A stretch of DNA of 33,634 bases from Candidatus Azambacteria bacterium (GCA_016200965.1 JACQDT010000024.1:1-33634); one strand, 5' to 3'; numbered from the stretch's first letter, positions 18,561-27,682 are shown. Notes: generated by a model from the letters alone, not told the origin. Made by a program: numbers and translations.

Positions 18561-18831
18561 GGGGGGGATGTTGTTGCGGGGTTACCGGATTATAGCCGCC
18601 GTCGGCGCCGGGACGACACCGCGCGATTCTTTTCGCTCCGAGAAACATTCCTTTCAAGATGCCGTGGGCATGCATCGCTTCCAAAAAATATTCGGAGCAC
18701 GTGGGGTAAAACCTGCATTGTATCCCGCGCGCCCTGAAATGCTCGCGGAATATTCCATGATCGGGAGAAATGGTCCGCTGATACGCGCGGATGCATACAT
18801 ATATTGTTTTTTCTAAAATTAAACTCGTCAT
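18553..18831 (-). CDS. yidD: membrane protein insertion efficiency factor YidD
   Basis: IRAYQRTISPDHG...CRFYPTCSEYFLEAMHAHGILKGMFLGAKRIARCRPGADGGYNPV. Confidence 0.95.
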   Translation of the reverse strand: MTSLILEKTIYVCIRAYQRTISPDHGIFREHFRARGIQCRFYPTCSEYFLEAMHAHGILKGMFLGAKRIARCRPGADGGYNPVTPQQHPPHA

Positions 18832-19157
18832 ATGCGGGCCAACGACTCAAGAATTTTCTCCTTCACCTTTTTGAACGCCAGTGAAGCAATTTGTTTTTTC
18901 GCGATGAAGACCGTGTCATATCCCTTCTTGAGAAAATTTATTTCTTTTCCGACTATTTCTCTCATTATTCTTTTTACCTTATTGCGCTCAACCGCATTTT
19001 TTGACACCTTTTTACTCACCACAAACCCCGCCCTGCTTTTTCCTTCCCGACCCTTCACATATTTTAACAGAAAAAGGGGGGTTGAAATAAACCTCCCTTT
19101 CGCGAGTATGTGTCGAAACTCGCTTTGTGTGATCAATCTGTGGTCTCTTTTGAGCAC
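18828..19157 (-). CDS. rnpA: ribonuclease P protein component
   Basis: AGFVVSKKVSKNAVERNKVKRIMREIV (RNxVKR-type motif); context. Confidence 0.95.
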   Translation of the reverse strand: MLKRDHRLITQSEFRHILAKGRFISTPLFLLKYVKGREGKSRAGFVVSKKVSKNAVERNKVKRIMREIVGKEINFLKKGYDTVFIAKKQIASLAFKKVKEKILESLARI

Positions 19158-19170
19158 GGAAAACTATGAT

Positions 19171-19320
19171 CTAGGAGCGGCTGGTGGTCGGGGCGAGCCT
19201 TTTTCTTCCTTTTCTCCTTCTTCGCTCAATAGTACGCTCGCCGTACACCGTCTTTTTCCTCGAGAGGAATCCGTGTTTTTTTGCCCGCCTTCTCTTGCTT
19301 GGTTTATATGTTTTTGACAT
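19171..19320 (-). CDS. rpmH: 50S ribosomal protein L34
   Basis: Read from the minus strand: [49 protein letters not shown]; 49 aa, below the ORF-track cutoff; directly upstream of rnpA. Confidence 0.95.
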   Translation of the reverse strand: MSKTYKPSKRRRAKKHGFLSRKKTVYGERTIERRRRKGRKRLAPTTSRS

Positions 19321-19400
19321 GCGTGTTGTTTATTCATATACTTTAATGTAGAAATGGGTTGAAAGTCAACTATTGCGCTTGGAAATGCGCTCTGCACAGC

Positions 19401-19420
19401 ATATCCACACATTATCAACA
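19401..19420 (+). promoter_or_regulatory. tandem DnaA-box-like sites upstream of dnaA
   Basis: ATATCCACA (19401-19409) and TTATCAACA (19412-19420), near matches to TTATNCACA. Confidence 0.55.
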
Positions 19421-19450
19421 GAAATTGGTTGTTTTTCTTTTTTCTTGGTG

Positions 19451-19459
19451 TGGTATAAT
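19451..19459 (+). promoter_or_regulatory. extended -10 promoter of dnaA
   Basis: TGGTATAAT; ATG follows at 19476, implying a very short leader. Confidence 0.6.
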
Positions 19460-19475
19460 CCACCCGCACATCTTT

Positions 19476-20864
19476 ATGAATGAAGCGACAAATGAGGTAG
19501 TGATGGAAAACGAGGGGTTGTGGCGCCACGTGCTTTCCGAGGTGGAGCTCTCTGTGTCGCACGCGAGTTTCAATACATGGTTTCAACACACCCATATTTA
19601 CTCGAAAACAGAGGGGATTATTGTTGTTTCCGTACCAAACTCGTTCGCAAAAGAATGGCTTGAAAGCAAATTCAATAAATTCATCCTCAAGTCGTTGCGC
19701 GGCGCCTCTCCCGATATAAAAGACGTTCAATTCATCATTTCGCCGGCGGGGAGCGCTATCCCGTTCAAGTTCAAAAAGAAGAAGGAGGAGCGGGAGGTTG
19801 TCCCGCAAGACAGCCAGTTTGAATTCCAGGGGGCCGATAAAGACACCAACCTTAACCACAAGTATACGTTTGATGATTTTGTGGTCGGTTCGTCAAATGA
19901 GCTGGCGCACGCCGCTGCGGTATCCATTACGAAAAACATCGGAACGGTATACAATCCTCTTTTCATATATGGGGGGGTGGGTCTTGGGAAAACCCACTTA
20001 TTGCAGGCCATTGGCAACGAGGTTTTAAAATTACACAAGGGCAAGCTAGTAAAATATGTTTCGTCCGAAAAATTCACCAGCGAGCTTGTCGCCGCGATCC
20101 AAAACAGGGAGATGGAAAAATTTAAAGAGGAATACCGGAAACACGATGTACTTATTATAGACGATGTGCAGTTCCTTGCGGGCAAAGATAAGACGCAGGA
20201 AGAGTTTTTTCACACCTTCAATGCATTGTATGAAAAAAACAAACAGATTATTTTAAGCTCTGATCGTCCTCCCAAGGCAATCCCCACACTTGAGGACAGG
20301 CTTCGTTCCCGATTTGAGGGTGGTATGATTGCTGATATTGGATACCCGGATTATGAAATGCGTCTCGCAATACTAAAAAATAAGGTAGTGAAAAAAGAGG
20401 CGTCGCTTCAAGATGAGGTGTTGGAATATATTTCTCATAATTTCCAAAAAAATATCCGCGAACTTGAAGGCGCCCTGAATAAGGTGATCATTCAAATGAA
20501 AATTTCAAAAAACCCCCTCATATTAGACGACGTAAAAAGGATCCTTTCTCCATCACTTGCCACCCCTAAAAAAGCGGCGAACATCAAACAAATCATTCAG
20601 TCCGTCGCTGGTTTTTATGGGATTAATGAGAAACAACTCATTATTAAAACAAGAAAGCAGGAGGTGGTGAGACCCCGCCAGGTCATTATGTACCTTTTAA
20701 GAGAGGAATTTAAGTTTTCATATCCCTCAATTGGAAGTAAAATTGGTGGGAGAGACCACACTACGGTTATGCATGCGTGTGAAAAAATAGGTGGGTTGTT
20801 AAAAAATGATGAATCCTTTGCGGAAGAAATAGGTATGATAAAAAAACTTATTTATAGTGTGTAA
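19476..20864 (+). CDS. dnaA: chromosomal replication initiator protein DnaA
   Basis: Walker A NPLFIYGGVGLGKTHLLQAIGN; VLIIDDVQFLAGK; C-terminal box-binding motif GGRDHTTVMHACEKI. The ORF-track start at 19359 is upstream of the promoter; ATG 19476 preferred. Confidence 0.97.
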   Translation: MNEATNEVVMENEGLWRHVLSEVELSVSHASFNTWFQHTHIYSKTEGIIVVSVPNSFAKEWLESKFNKFILKSLRGASPDIKDVQFIISPAGSAIPFKFKKKKEEREVVPQDSQFEFQGADKDTNLNHKYTFDDFVVGSSNELAHAAAVSITKNIGTVYNPLFIYGGVGLGKTHLLQAIGNEVLKLHKGKLVKYVSSEKFTSELVAAIQNREMEKFKEEYRKHDVLIIDDVQFLAGKDKTQEEFFHTFNALYEKNKQIILSSDRPPKAIPTLEDRLRSRFEGGMIADIGYPDYEMRLAILKNKVVKKEASLQDEVLEYISHNFQKNIRELEGALNKVIIQMKISKNPLILDDVKRILSPSLATPKKAANIKQIIQSVAGFYGINEKQLIIKTRKQEVVRPRQVIMYLLREEFKFSYPSIGSKIGGRDHTTVMHACEKIGGLLKNDESFAEEIGMIKKLIYSV

Positions 20865-21053
20865 ATGTTGTGTATAAGTTTTATGTTTTGAGGAAGTGGT
20901 TGATTTATATACATATTATCCACCTTCTTATCTCCATATTACTAATATTTTTATCAACATAAGAAAGTGAGTAAATACAACACATAAACAATTTACCCAC
21001 ACACATAACACCCCTTAATAATAACTATAAAAGTAAGTTTTAAGTAAATATTT
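20865..21053. other. oriC: candidate replication origin (oriC), dnaA-dnaN intergenic region
   Basis: DnaA-box-like sites: 20869-20877 (minus, TTATACACA), 20916-20924 TTATCCACC, 20951-20959 TTATCAACA, 20993-21001 TTACCCACA; AT-rich stretch just before dnaN. Confidence 0.7.
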
Positions 21054-22154
21054 ATGAAGATTGTGTGTTTACAGGAAAATTTAAAGAATAGTATTTCACA
21101 TCTTGAACGGATTGCATCAAAAAATCAAAGCACCCCAATTCTTAATAATATCCTCCTTAAAACAGGAGATGGATCACTTATTTTATTTACCACTAATCTT
21201 GAGCTTGGTCTACACATGCGCGTGCCATGTAAGGTTGAGAGAAAGGGTGAGTTGGTGGTTCCTATTAAATCAATTTCTTATTTCATACAAAATCTTCCCA
21301 ATATGAAAATAACCATAGAAGAAAAAGAAAAAAACATCCTTATTGAAGCTGAAAACATAAAAACAACCATTCCCACAGTGAATAAAAACGAATTCCCACT
21401 TATTCCAAAACTTAAAAACGAACACATTATAAAAATCAATCCCACAACATTTAAAACAGCACTCACCCAGGTGTTAAACTCGGTAGCGGTTTCCCATTCA
21501 ATCTCAGAAATATCCGGCATTTTTTTTAATTTTAAAGATGATGTTTTAAAAATAGCATCCACGGACAGCTTCAGGCTTTCAGAAAAAACAATATATAAAA
21601 AAAAGGAATATCAATCCACACAACCCCACTCATTTATTTTACCCCAAAAAACAGCCCAAGAACTCACACATCTTATCGAACAAGAGGATCAAATAATCAT
21701 CTCCATTGAGCAAAACCAAATTGGATTTACTTTTGAAAACGGGGTTCTTACCTCTCGGCTTATTTCCGGCACCTACCCTAACTACGAGCAGATCATCCCA
21801 AAAACAACAAAAACAAAATTTATTCTCAATAAATCTGAACTTATATCAAAAGTAAAGCTTGCAAGCGCGTTCGCATCAAAACTCAACAGCGTTTATTTCA
21901 CCGTCCACGCGAAAAAAGGAATAGTTGAAATAAAATCATCCGATGAAACAAAAGGAGAATTCACCTCAATCATCCACACCGAAGTTTCCGGAGAAAACAC
22001 CGAGGCAGCGTTCAATTACAAATATATATTAGACGGCCTTTCTAATATTTTTGAGGATGAGGTGGTATGCGAGCTAAACGGACCGTCGGCGCCGGCGTCG
22101 CTTATTCCGAAAAACAACAACTATCGCTACGTGCTCATGCCCATAAAAATATAA
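21054..22154 (+). CDS. dnaN: DNA polymerase III subunit beta (sliding clamp)
   Basis: 366 aa; ASKNQSTPILNNILLKT; C-terminal YRYVLMPIKI; downstream of dnaA. Confidence 0.96.
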   Translation: MKIVCLQENLKNSISHLERIASKNQSTPILNNILLKTGDGSLILFTTNLELGLHMRVPCKVERKGELVVPIKSISYFIQNLPNMKITIEEKEKNILIEAENIKTTIPTVNKNEFPLIPKLKNEHIIKINPTTFKTALTQVLNSVAVSHSISEISGIFFNFKDDVLKIASTDSFRLSEKTIYKKKEYQSTQPHSFILPQKTAQELTHLIEQEDQIIISIEQNQIGFTFENGVLTSRLISGTYPNYEQIIPKTTKTKFILNKSELISKVKLASAFASKLNSVYFTVHAKKGIVEIKSSDETKGEFTSIIHTEVSGENTEAAFNYKYILDGLSNIFEDEVVCELNGPSAPASLIPKNNNYRYVLMPIKI

Positions 22155-22156
22155 TT

Positions 22157-22297
22157 ATGTTTGTTTCTCTTAGTCACATCATTCCCTCAATACTTAAGAA
22201 AAGAGGAATACAGAAAAAAACAGTGCTTCTTACCAAAAAAGAAGGCGCCAAGCGCGCGGTACGCGCGCCCAAGAGAGAATATTCACCAAAAAGATAA
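22157..22297 (+). CDS. 46-aa basic protein downstream of dnaN, possible DciA/DUF721-like N-terminal fragment
   Basis: MFVSLSHIIPSILKKRGIQKKTVLLTKKEGAKRAVRAPKREYSPKR*; ATG 2 nt after the dnaN stop. The ORF track shows it only as the tail of 22067..22297. Confidence 0.4.
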   Translation: MFVSLSHIIPSILKKRGIQKKTVLLTKKEGAKRAVRAPKREYSPKR

Positions 22298-22321
22298 AAT
22301 ACACCCAACAGAGTTAAGAAG

Positions 22322-24805
22322 TTATCTTGATACCACCACACTATCGGTCCCCGTGTTGTCATATATATCGTAGGCGCGCACTAATACCGCATGGGAATCC
22401 CCGGAGAAAGAAGAAAGCGGCACGCGGGCTTCGTAAGGAAACTGAAAATCAGAGAAAAGAAGCGCCCCGTCCAGGTAAAAATCAACCTCTCTTATTTTAA
22501 ATCGCGCAGACACCACCGCTTTTATATCGGTTTGATCGCCGACAATCCCAGACGGCACAGGAGAAACAATACTTATCCTTGGCGTATTTTCTTCCGTATG
22601 TACGTCGTCGTGTCCGGTTGGAGGAGCATCATAAGGAACCAGAAATGATTTGTTCTCATTTAACCACTCCGAGACGCCGCGCTCCCAATTGTCATATTGC
22701 GGGTCGTCGGAAGGGGTTTTTCTGGGGTCGCCGAGCGGATTGTTTTTATCCACATACTGCAAAATAGTGTGAATCTCCTTGTATGTTTTTTCCTCCGCTT
22801 TTTCGGGGGGGGTTTTTGAGGTAGCAAGTTTTCCAGAATCCTTATCTATACGCACCCTTGTCTCCGCAATATAATTGCCGTTAAGAACCGGTTTTTTACT
22901 TGCCATTGGTTCTGGGGGAGAGAAATGTTCCACTTCACGACCTCGAAGGAATCCCGACATGAATTCATGAAAGATGGGCCCTGCGGCCGCGATGCCCGCG
23001 CCGCCTTTTTCCATGGGGGCGCCGTCATTATTACCCACCCACACCGCTGCGGCCAGGGAAGGAGAATAGCCGACCACCCACGCATCTTTGTAATTTTGCG
23101 TAGTTCCGGTTTTCGCTGCGACCTCAAACCCGTCAAAGGAAAGAGGACCGTGCGCGCCGAAGATCGGCGCGCGCAGGTCGTTGCTTGAAAGGATGGCTGT
23201 TATAGTGCGGGCGACGTTTTTTTCAAGAACCTCCTTTTTTCGCCGCTTCCATTCTTCCTGTATTACGCCGCCCGCATCCTGTATTTTAAGAATGAAGGCC
23301 TTTTCGTTTCTTACGCCTTCGTTTGCAAATACTCCGTACGCGTAAGCCATATCAAACGGACTCACCTCGCCACCTCCAAGCACCAGAGAAAGGCCGATGC
23401 GCGACCTGTCTTGAAGCGTCGTAATTCCGAGATCGTGCGCAAGCCGTATCACGTCGTCTATTCCCGCAAGATACAACACCTTTACCGAGGGCACGTTCAG
23501 CGATTGTGCGAGCGCGCTTTTTGCCGATACAGGGCCGCGGAATTTGTCATCGTAGTTATTTGGGCTGTACGATTCTTCCGGGTTCGCCGAAAACTCCGTT
23601 TTGGCGTCAAATAACGCGGTTTCAGGAGGATATCCCTTTTTAAAGAACTCCGCGTACGCGAACGGCTTAAAAGAAGATCCCGGCTGTCTGTTTTTTGAAG
23701 TTGCCACGTTGTAATTCCCGTCATGCGCCACATCAAAATAATCGCGTGATCCAACCATGGCAAGAAGTTGACCGGTTTTCGGATCAACCGCGACGATTGC
23801 GGCATTTTTTGCGTGATATTTCTTTTCATTTTCTTTTCCGATTCGGGCAACGACTTCCTCAGCTTTTTGTTGCAGATCCCAGTCAAGCGTGGTGAAAACC
23901 TTCAGGCCAGCGTTTTCCACAAAGCTTACCCCGTATCTTTCCTCAAGATAATTTTTCACGTACATCACGAAATGCGGCGCTTTGATGCTTTCTTTTTGTC
24001 TCGCAAACACCAGGGGCTCCCCCTTCGCTTTTTTTACTTCTTCCGGCGTGGCAAAGCCGACCCGCTCCATCCGGTCAAGGATGTAATTTCTTCTTGTGAT
24101 GAGTTCGTCCTTGTGTTCCCCGTACGGCGAGTAGCGACTGGGTGCTTTGGGGAGCGCCGCGAGCGCTGCGGCCTCGTTTAGGGTAAGGTCCGAGACACCT
24201 TTTTCAAAAAAGGTCTGCGCGGCTGACTCCACGCCATACGCATTTGAGCCGTATGGGATCTGATTGAGATAAAACGCAAAGATCTCCTCCTTGGTATAGC
24301 TTTTTTCTATTTTTATCGCCAGTAGCGCCTCCTTTATTTTGCGCGTAAGCGTGCGCTCCGACGTGAGAAAGGTATTTTTGACTAGTTGCTGTGTGATGGT
24401 GGACCCTCCCTGCGCAAAGTCCCAGCGCGTCACGTCCACGAGGAAGGCCCTGACGATGGATTTAAAATCTATTCCGCTATGCGTGTAAAAGTTGAAATCC
24501 TCAGCGACGATAGTGGCATCTTTTATCCAGCGGCTCATGCGGTCGAACGGCACCACCGTTCTTTTTTCTTCGCCGTGGATTTCATACAAAAGCACCGATC
24601 CGGTCCTGTCGTATATTTTTGTGGACTCAGATATTTTCAGCTGGCTTATGGCAAGAGGGTCGGGAAGGCGCTTCATTGTTGCCAGCACGAGGAATATTCC
24701 TGAAAAAACGGCTACCGCAAGCGCCACAAAAGAAAAAAGAACCACCCTTTTTAAGGCGCCACGCTTTTTTTTCCGAGCATATTTATAATTTTTGAGCCGA
24801 GGCAT
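22322..24805 (-). CDS. class A penicillin-binding protein (transglycosylase/transpeptidase)
   Basis: GT51 motif VAEDFNFYTHSGIDFKSI; transpeptidase SSFK, KTGTTQNYKDAW; C-terminal Ig-like segment. Confidence 0.95.
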   Translation of the reverse strand: MPRLKNYKYARKKKRGALKRVVLFSFVALAVAVFSGIFLVLATMKRLPDPLAISQLKISESTKIYDRTGSVLLYEIHGEEKRTVVPFDRMSRWIKDATIVAEDFNFYTHSGIDFKSIVRAFLVDVTRWDFAQGGSTITQQLVKNTFLTSERTLTRKIKEALLAIKIEKSYTKEEIFAFYLNQIPYGSNAYGVESAAQTFFEKGVSDLTLNEAAALAALPKAPSRYSPYGEHKDELITRRNYILDRMERVGFATPEEVKKAKGEPLVFARQKESIKAPHFVMYVKNYLEERYGVSFVENAGLKVFTTLDWDLQQKAEEVVARIGKENEKKYHAKNAAIVAVDPKTGQLLAMVGSRDYFDVAHDGNYNVATSKNRQPGSSFKPFAYAEFFKKGYPPETALFDAKTEFSANPEESYSPNNYDDKFRGPVSAKSALAQSLNVPSVKVLYLAGIDDVIRLAHDLGITTLQDRSRIGLSLVLGGGEVSPFDMAYAYGVFANEGVRNEKAFILKIQDAGGVIQEEWKRRKKEVLEKNVARTITAILSSNDLRAPIFGAHGPLSFDGFEVAAKTGTTQNYKDAWVVGYSPSLAAAVWVGNNDGAPMEKGGAGIAAAGPIFHEFMSGFLRGREVEHFSPPEPMASKKPVLNGNYIAETRVRIDKDSGKLATSKTPPEKAEEKTYKEIHTILQYVDKNNPLGDPRKTPSDDPQYDNWERGVSEWLNENKSFLVPYDAPPTGHDDVHTEENTPRISIVSPVPSGIVGDQTDIKAVVSARFKIREVDFYLDGALLFSDFQFPYEARVPLSSFSGDSHAVLVRAYDIYDNTGTDSVVVSR

Positions 24806-24817
24806 ATGTAAAAAGTT

Positions 24818-24845
24818 ATTCTAACACAAAAAACAGAAATATCAA
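24818..24845 (-). promoter_or_regulatory. promoter of the PBP gene
   Basis: Minus strand TTGATA, 16-nt T-rich spacer, TAGAAT; start codon at 24805. Confidence 0.6.
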
Positions 24846-24858
24846 GGCATAGAAGGGG

Positions 24859-24886
24859 TTGACAGCGTAATACGACCTGCTACAAT
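24859..24886 (+). promoter_or_regulatory. sigma70 promoter of the acidic small protein
   Basis: TTGACA (24859-24864), 16-nt spacer, TACAAT (24881-24886). Confidence 0.7.
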
Positions 24887-24935
24887 AATCTCAAAATAAA
24901 CCATTAAAGCGCTTTTGGCGCCACACACAAGCACC

Positions 24936-25085
24936 ATGTACGAAAACGACTTTGAAGATGCCGCGGCAGAAAAGGTTGAGGAGAAAAAAGATCCCGAAGC
25001 GTGGGATGAAGAGGACGAGTTCAACGATATTGAGAAATTTGAGGTGGAAGAGGACAATGAAGAAGAGAAAGACGAAAACTACTAG
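24936..25085 (+). CDS. 49-aa strongly acidic protein, unknown function
   Basis: MYENDFEDAAAEKVEEKKDPEAWDEEDEFNDIEKFEVEEDNEEEKDENY*; has its own promoter; too short for the ORF track. Confidence 0.65.
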   Translation: MYENDFEDAAAEKVEEKKDPEAWDEEDEFNDIEKFEVEEDNEEEKDENY

Positions 25086-25552
25086 ACGCTAGAGCTCGCG
25101 CACAGCGCCGCAGCCACTGCATCCGCCGCATCATCTTGCGACGGACGCTCCTTTATATTAAAAATCGTTTGTATCATCCGCTGTACCTGTTTTTTGTCGG
25201 CTTTTCCATAGCCGCACACCGCCTGTTTTATTTGCGACGGCGTAAACTCAAGTATCCGCACGCCGCTTTTTTCACACGTTGCGAGAATCACGCCGCGCGC
25301 TTGCGCGACGCGAATTCCCGTTTTCACGTTTTTCGCGAAAAAAATCTCCTCCACGGCCGCGACGTCAGGACGATGTTTGTGTATAAGCGCCAAAAGTTCG
25401 CGTTCGATCGTCGCGAGCTTTTGGGGCACCGTATGTTGGGCCGAAGGGATGTGCATACAGCCGGATTCCACAAGAGAAAGCCCTACGCCGTCCTTTTGAA
25501 CCACTCCGAATCCCACGCGCGTATCCCCGGGATCTATTCCCAAAATAATCAT
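25082..25552 (-). CDS. ruvC: Holliday junction endodeoxyribonuclease RuvC
   Basis: MIILGIDPGDTRVGFGVVQ; EEIFFAKNVKTGIRVAQARGVIL; DDAADAVAAAL. Start at 25552 or 25564. Confidence 0.95.
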   Translation of the reverse strand: MIILGIDPGDTRVGFGVVQKDGVGLSLVESGCMHIPSAQHTVPQKLATIERELLALIHKHRPDVAAVEEIFFAKNVKTGIRVAQARGVILATCEKSGVRILEFTPSQIKQAVCGYGKADKKQVQRMIQTIFNIKERPSQDDAADAVAAALCASSSV

Positions 25553-25564
25553 AGACCGCAACAA

Positions 25565-26293
25565 TTAGTTTTCGAACTGTGCGCTTGAGTAAATTTCCTG
25601 CACGTCGTCGTTGTCATCAAGCGCTTCAAATAAATCCTCAACTTGTTTTTTCAACTGCGGGTCGCTGACCACAGTGACATTTTTTGGTTTATAGTCAAAG
25701 CCCGTTTTCTCCACCATAACCCTTTTTTCCTCCAGAAATTTTTTGACGCGATACAGATCTTCCGGCCTAGTAAGTATGGTGATGGCGTCGCTTTCCCCGC
25801 TTTGCACATCTTCCGCCCCCGCTTCAATGGCGAGCAATTCCAGGTCGGCGCGGTTTGCGTTTCCGACCGCGGCGACTATCTCGCCGTATTTTTCAAACAA
25901 CCACATCACGGACCCCGGTGTCGCCATAGTACCGCCATGCGAAGAGAGCAGGTGGCGGATTTCCTGCGAAGTCCGATTACGCGAATCGGTGATGGCATCG
26001 ATGATAAGCGCGACTCCGCCGGGTCCGTATCCTTCAAATTGGATTTCCTGAAGTTGGTCGCCCCCTCCTCCCGAATATTTTTTTATGATGCGCTGTATGT
26101 TTTCGGAAGGCATATTTACCTCTTTTGCTTTTTCCAGCGCGAGCCGCAACGCCAAATTCGTATCGGGGTTTGACCCTTTTTCTTTTACCGCTACGCTGAT
26201 CATCCGCGATATCTTTGAGAACGCTTTTGCCTTTTTCGCGTCAGTAAGGGCCTTTTTATGCTTGATGGTGCTCCACTTCGAATGTCCGGACAT
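25565..26293 (-). CDS. yebC: YebC/PmpR family protein
   Basis: MSGHSKWSTIKHKKALTDAKKAKAFSKISR; GGGGDQLQEIQFEGYGPGGVALI. Confidence 0.96.
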   Translation of the reverse strand: MSGHSKWSTIKHKKALTDAKKAKAFSKISRMISVAVKEKGSNPDTNLALRLALEKAKEVNMPSENIQRIIKKYSGGGGDQLQEIQFEGYGPGGVALIIDAITDSRNRTSQEIRHLLSSHGGTMATPGSVMWLFEKYGEIVAAVGNANRADLELLAIEAGAEDVQSGESDAITILTRPEDLYRVKKFLEEKRVMVEKTGFDYKPKNVTVVSDPQLKKQVEDLFEALDDNDDVQEIYSSAQFEN

Positions 26294-26294
26294 A

Positions 26295-27308
26295 TTATAG
26301 TAATAATCCTTGTTTATCCTTGTCGTGGTAAGGAATGCCGAGGTGTTCGTAGGCGTGTTTGGTCGCGATTCTTCCTTTCGGGCTTCGGGAAAGAAAACCG
26401 ATTTGCAGAAGATATGGCTCGTAGACGTCTTCTATGGTCTCCACTTCTTCGGAAGTGGATGCCGCGACGGATTTGAGCCCTACCGGCCCGCCACCGTATT
26501 TGGTGATGATCGCCTCAAGAATGCGAACGTCGGTTGTTTCAAGACCGATTGCGTCAACCTCTAGCACCGCTAGCGCTTTTTGAGCGACAGCACGCGTGAC
26601 GGGGGTCATATTATGAACCTGGGCGTAATCGCGCACACGTTTTAAAATCCTGTTTGCCACGCGTGGCGTGAAGCGCGAAGCCCGCGCGATGGTTTTCACG
26701 GCGTCGTCGTTGACACGCGCTTTCAAAAGCGCCGCCGACCGCCGGATGATGCGCTCTATTTCCTCTTCCCGGTAAAAATCAAGCCGGTGGGTTGCGCCGA
26801 ACCGGGAACGGAACGGAGAAGAAAGTAGTCCCGCGCGCGTGGTGGCGGCGATGATGGTAAAGCGGGGGAGATGGAGCTGGATCGTTTTTGCGGAAGGTCC
26901 TTTGCCCAAAATAATATCAAGCGTACTTGATTCCATCGCGGGGTAGAGCATTTCTTCCACCACTTTATGGATGCGGTGCGCCTCATCGATAAAAAGCACG
27001 CCGCCTTCTTCCATGTTGGTTAAGATGGCAGCAAGGTCACCCGCTTTTTCAATGGCGGGACCGGAAGTAACTTTCATAGTTGTTCCCATTTCTCTTCCGA
27101 CAAGATGGGCAAGCGTGGTTTTTCCTAACCCCGCGGGGCCGTATAACAGGACGTGCTCGATCGGTTCGCCCCGCTTTTGGGCGGCCTCAATGAGGATACG
27201 GAGGTTGTTCTTTATCTTTTCCTGTCCGATATACTCATCCCAACGCGAAGGTCTGAGCGCTAAGTCGAGCGTTACATCGTCTTTTTTAAGCACATCCCCG
27301 CTTGACAT
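26295..27308 (-). CDS. ruvB: Holliday junction branch migration ATPase RuvB
   Basis: LRPSRWDEYIGQEKIKNNL; Walker A LLYGPAGLGKTTLAHLV; LFIDEAHRI. Confidence 0.97.
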   Translation of the reverse strand: MSSGDVLKKDDVTLDLALRPSRWDEYIGQEKIKNNLRILIEAAQKRGEPIEHVLLYGPAGLGKTTLAHLVGREMGTTMKVTSGPAIEKAGDLAAILTNMEEGGVLFIDEAHRIHKVVEEMLYPAMESSTLDIILGKGPSAKTIQLHLPRFTIIAATTRAGLLSSPFRSRFGATHRLDFYREEEIERIIRRSAALLKARVNDDAVKTIARASRFTPRVANRILKRVRDYAQVHNMTPVTRAVAQKALAVLEVDAIGLETTDVRILEAIITKYGGGPVGLKSVAASTSEEVETIEDVYEPYLLQIGFLSRSPKGRIATKHAYEHLGIPYHDKDKQGLLL

Positions 27309-27474
27309 AAAAAGAAAATTTGATTACTATTTGGACTTGTCCCACACCAGAACCTGCGGTTCGGTACGGGACTGCGCCGTTGTTTCGCTTGTAATGCGCG
27401 CTTTTTCTTTCCCTCCGATCCGCCGATGCTTTCAGTTCTTGGTGCGGGGCTTGTTGTTGCTTTTTGGAGGGGTA

Positions 27475-27503
27475 TTGACAAAATATAAACATTTTGTTAT
27501 ATT
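27475..27503 (+). promoter_or_regulatory. near-consensus sigma70 promoter of the structured RNA
   Basis: TTGACA (27475-27480), exactly 17 nt, TATATT (27498-27503). Confidence 0.75.
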
Positions 27504-27509
27504 TACGCA

Positions 27510-27682
27510 GTTCATAAAAAAACCCACCAACCTGTAGGCAATTAAGGTTTCCATGCCTTAATATGGGAATACATCTCAGTTTCGGGTAGTTTGGTTCCGA
27601 CTAGTCTACTCCTCGGATGTATTCTCTCCCTCTGACCTTGAGCCAGAGTTCCTTGCCTACAGGTTCGTGGGTTTTTGCTTTT
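27510..27682 (+). ncRNA. structured small RNA candidate, 6S-like architecture
   Basis: Closing stem 27521-27541/27653-27673 (20 of 21 paired); apical stem 27568-27575/27616-27623; side hairpins 27542-27547/27556-27561 and 27630-27634/27644-27648; T-rich end; no convincing ORF. Confidence 0.7.

Noticed and set aside
22161-22373. 70-aa plus-strand ORF after dnaN
   Set aside because: Overlaps the better-placed 22157-22297 ORF in another frame and runs into the 3' end of the PBP gene.
27272-27492. Minus-strand ORFs of 68-69 aa upstream of ruvB
   Set aside because: Mutually overlapping in different frames with no recognisable protein features; likely leader/non-coding.
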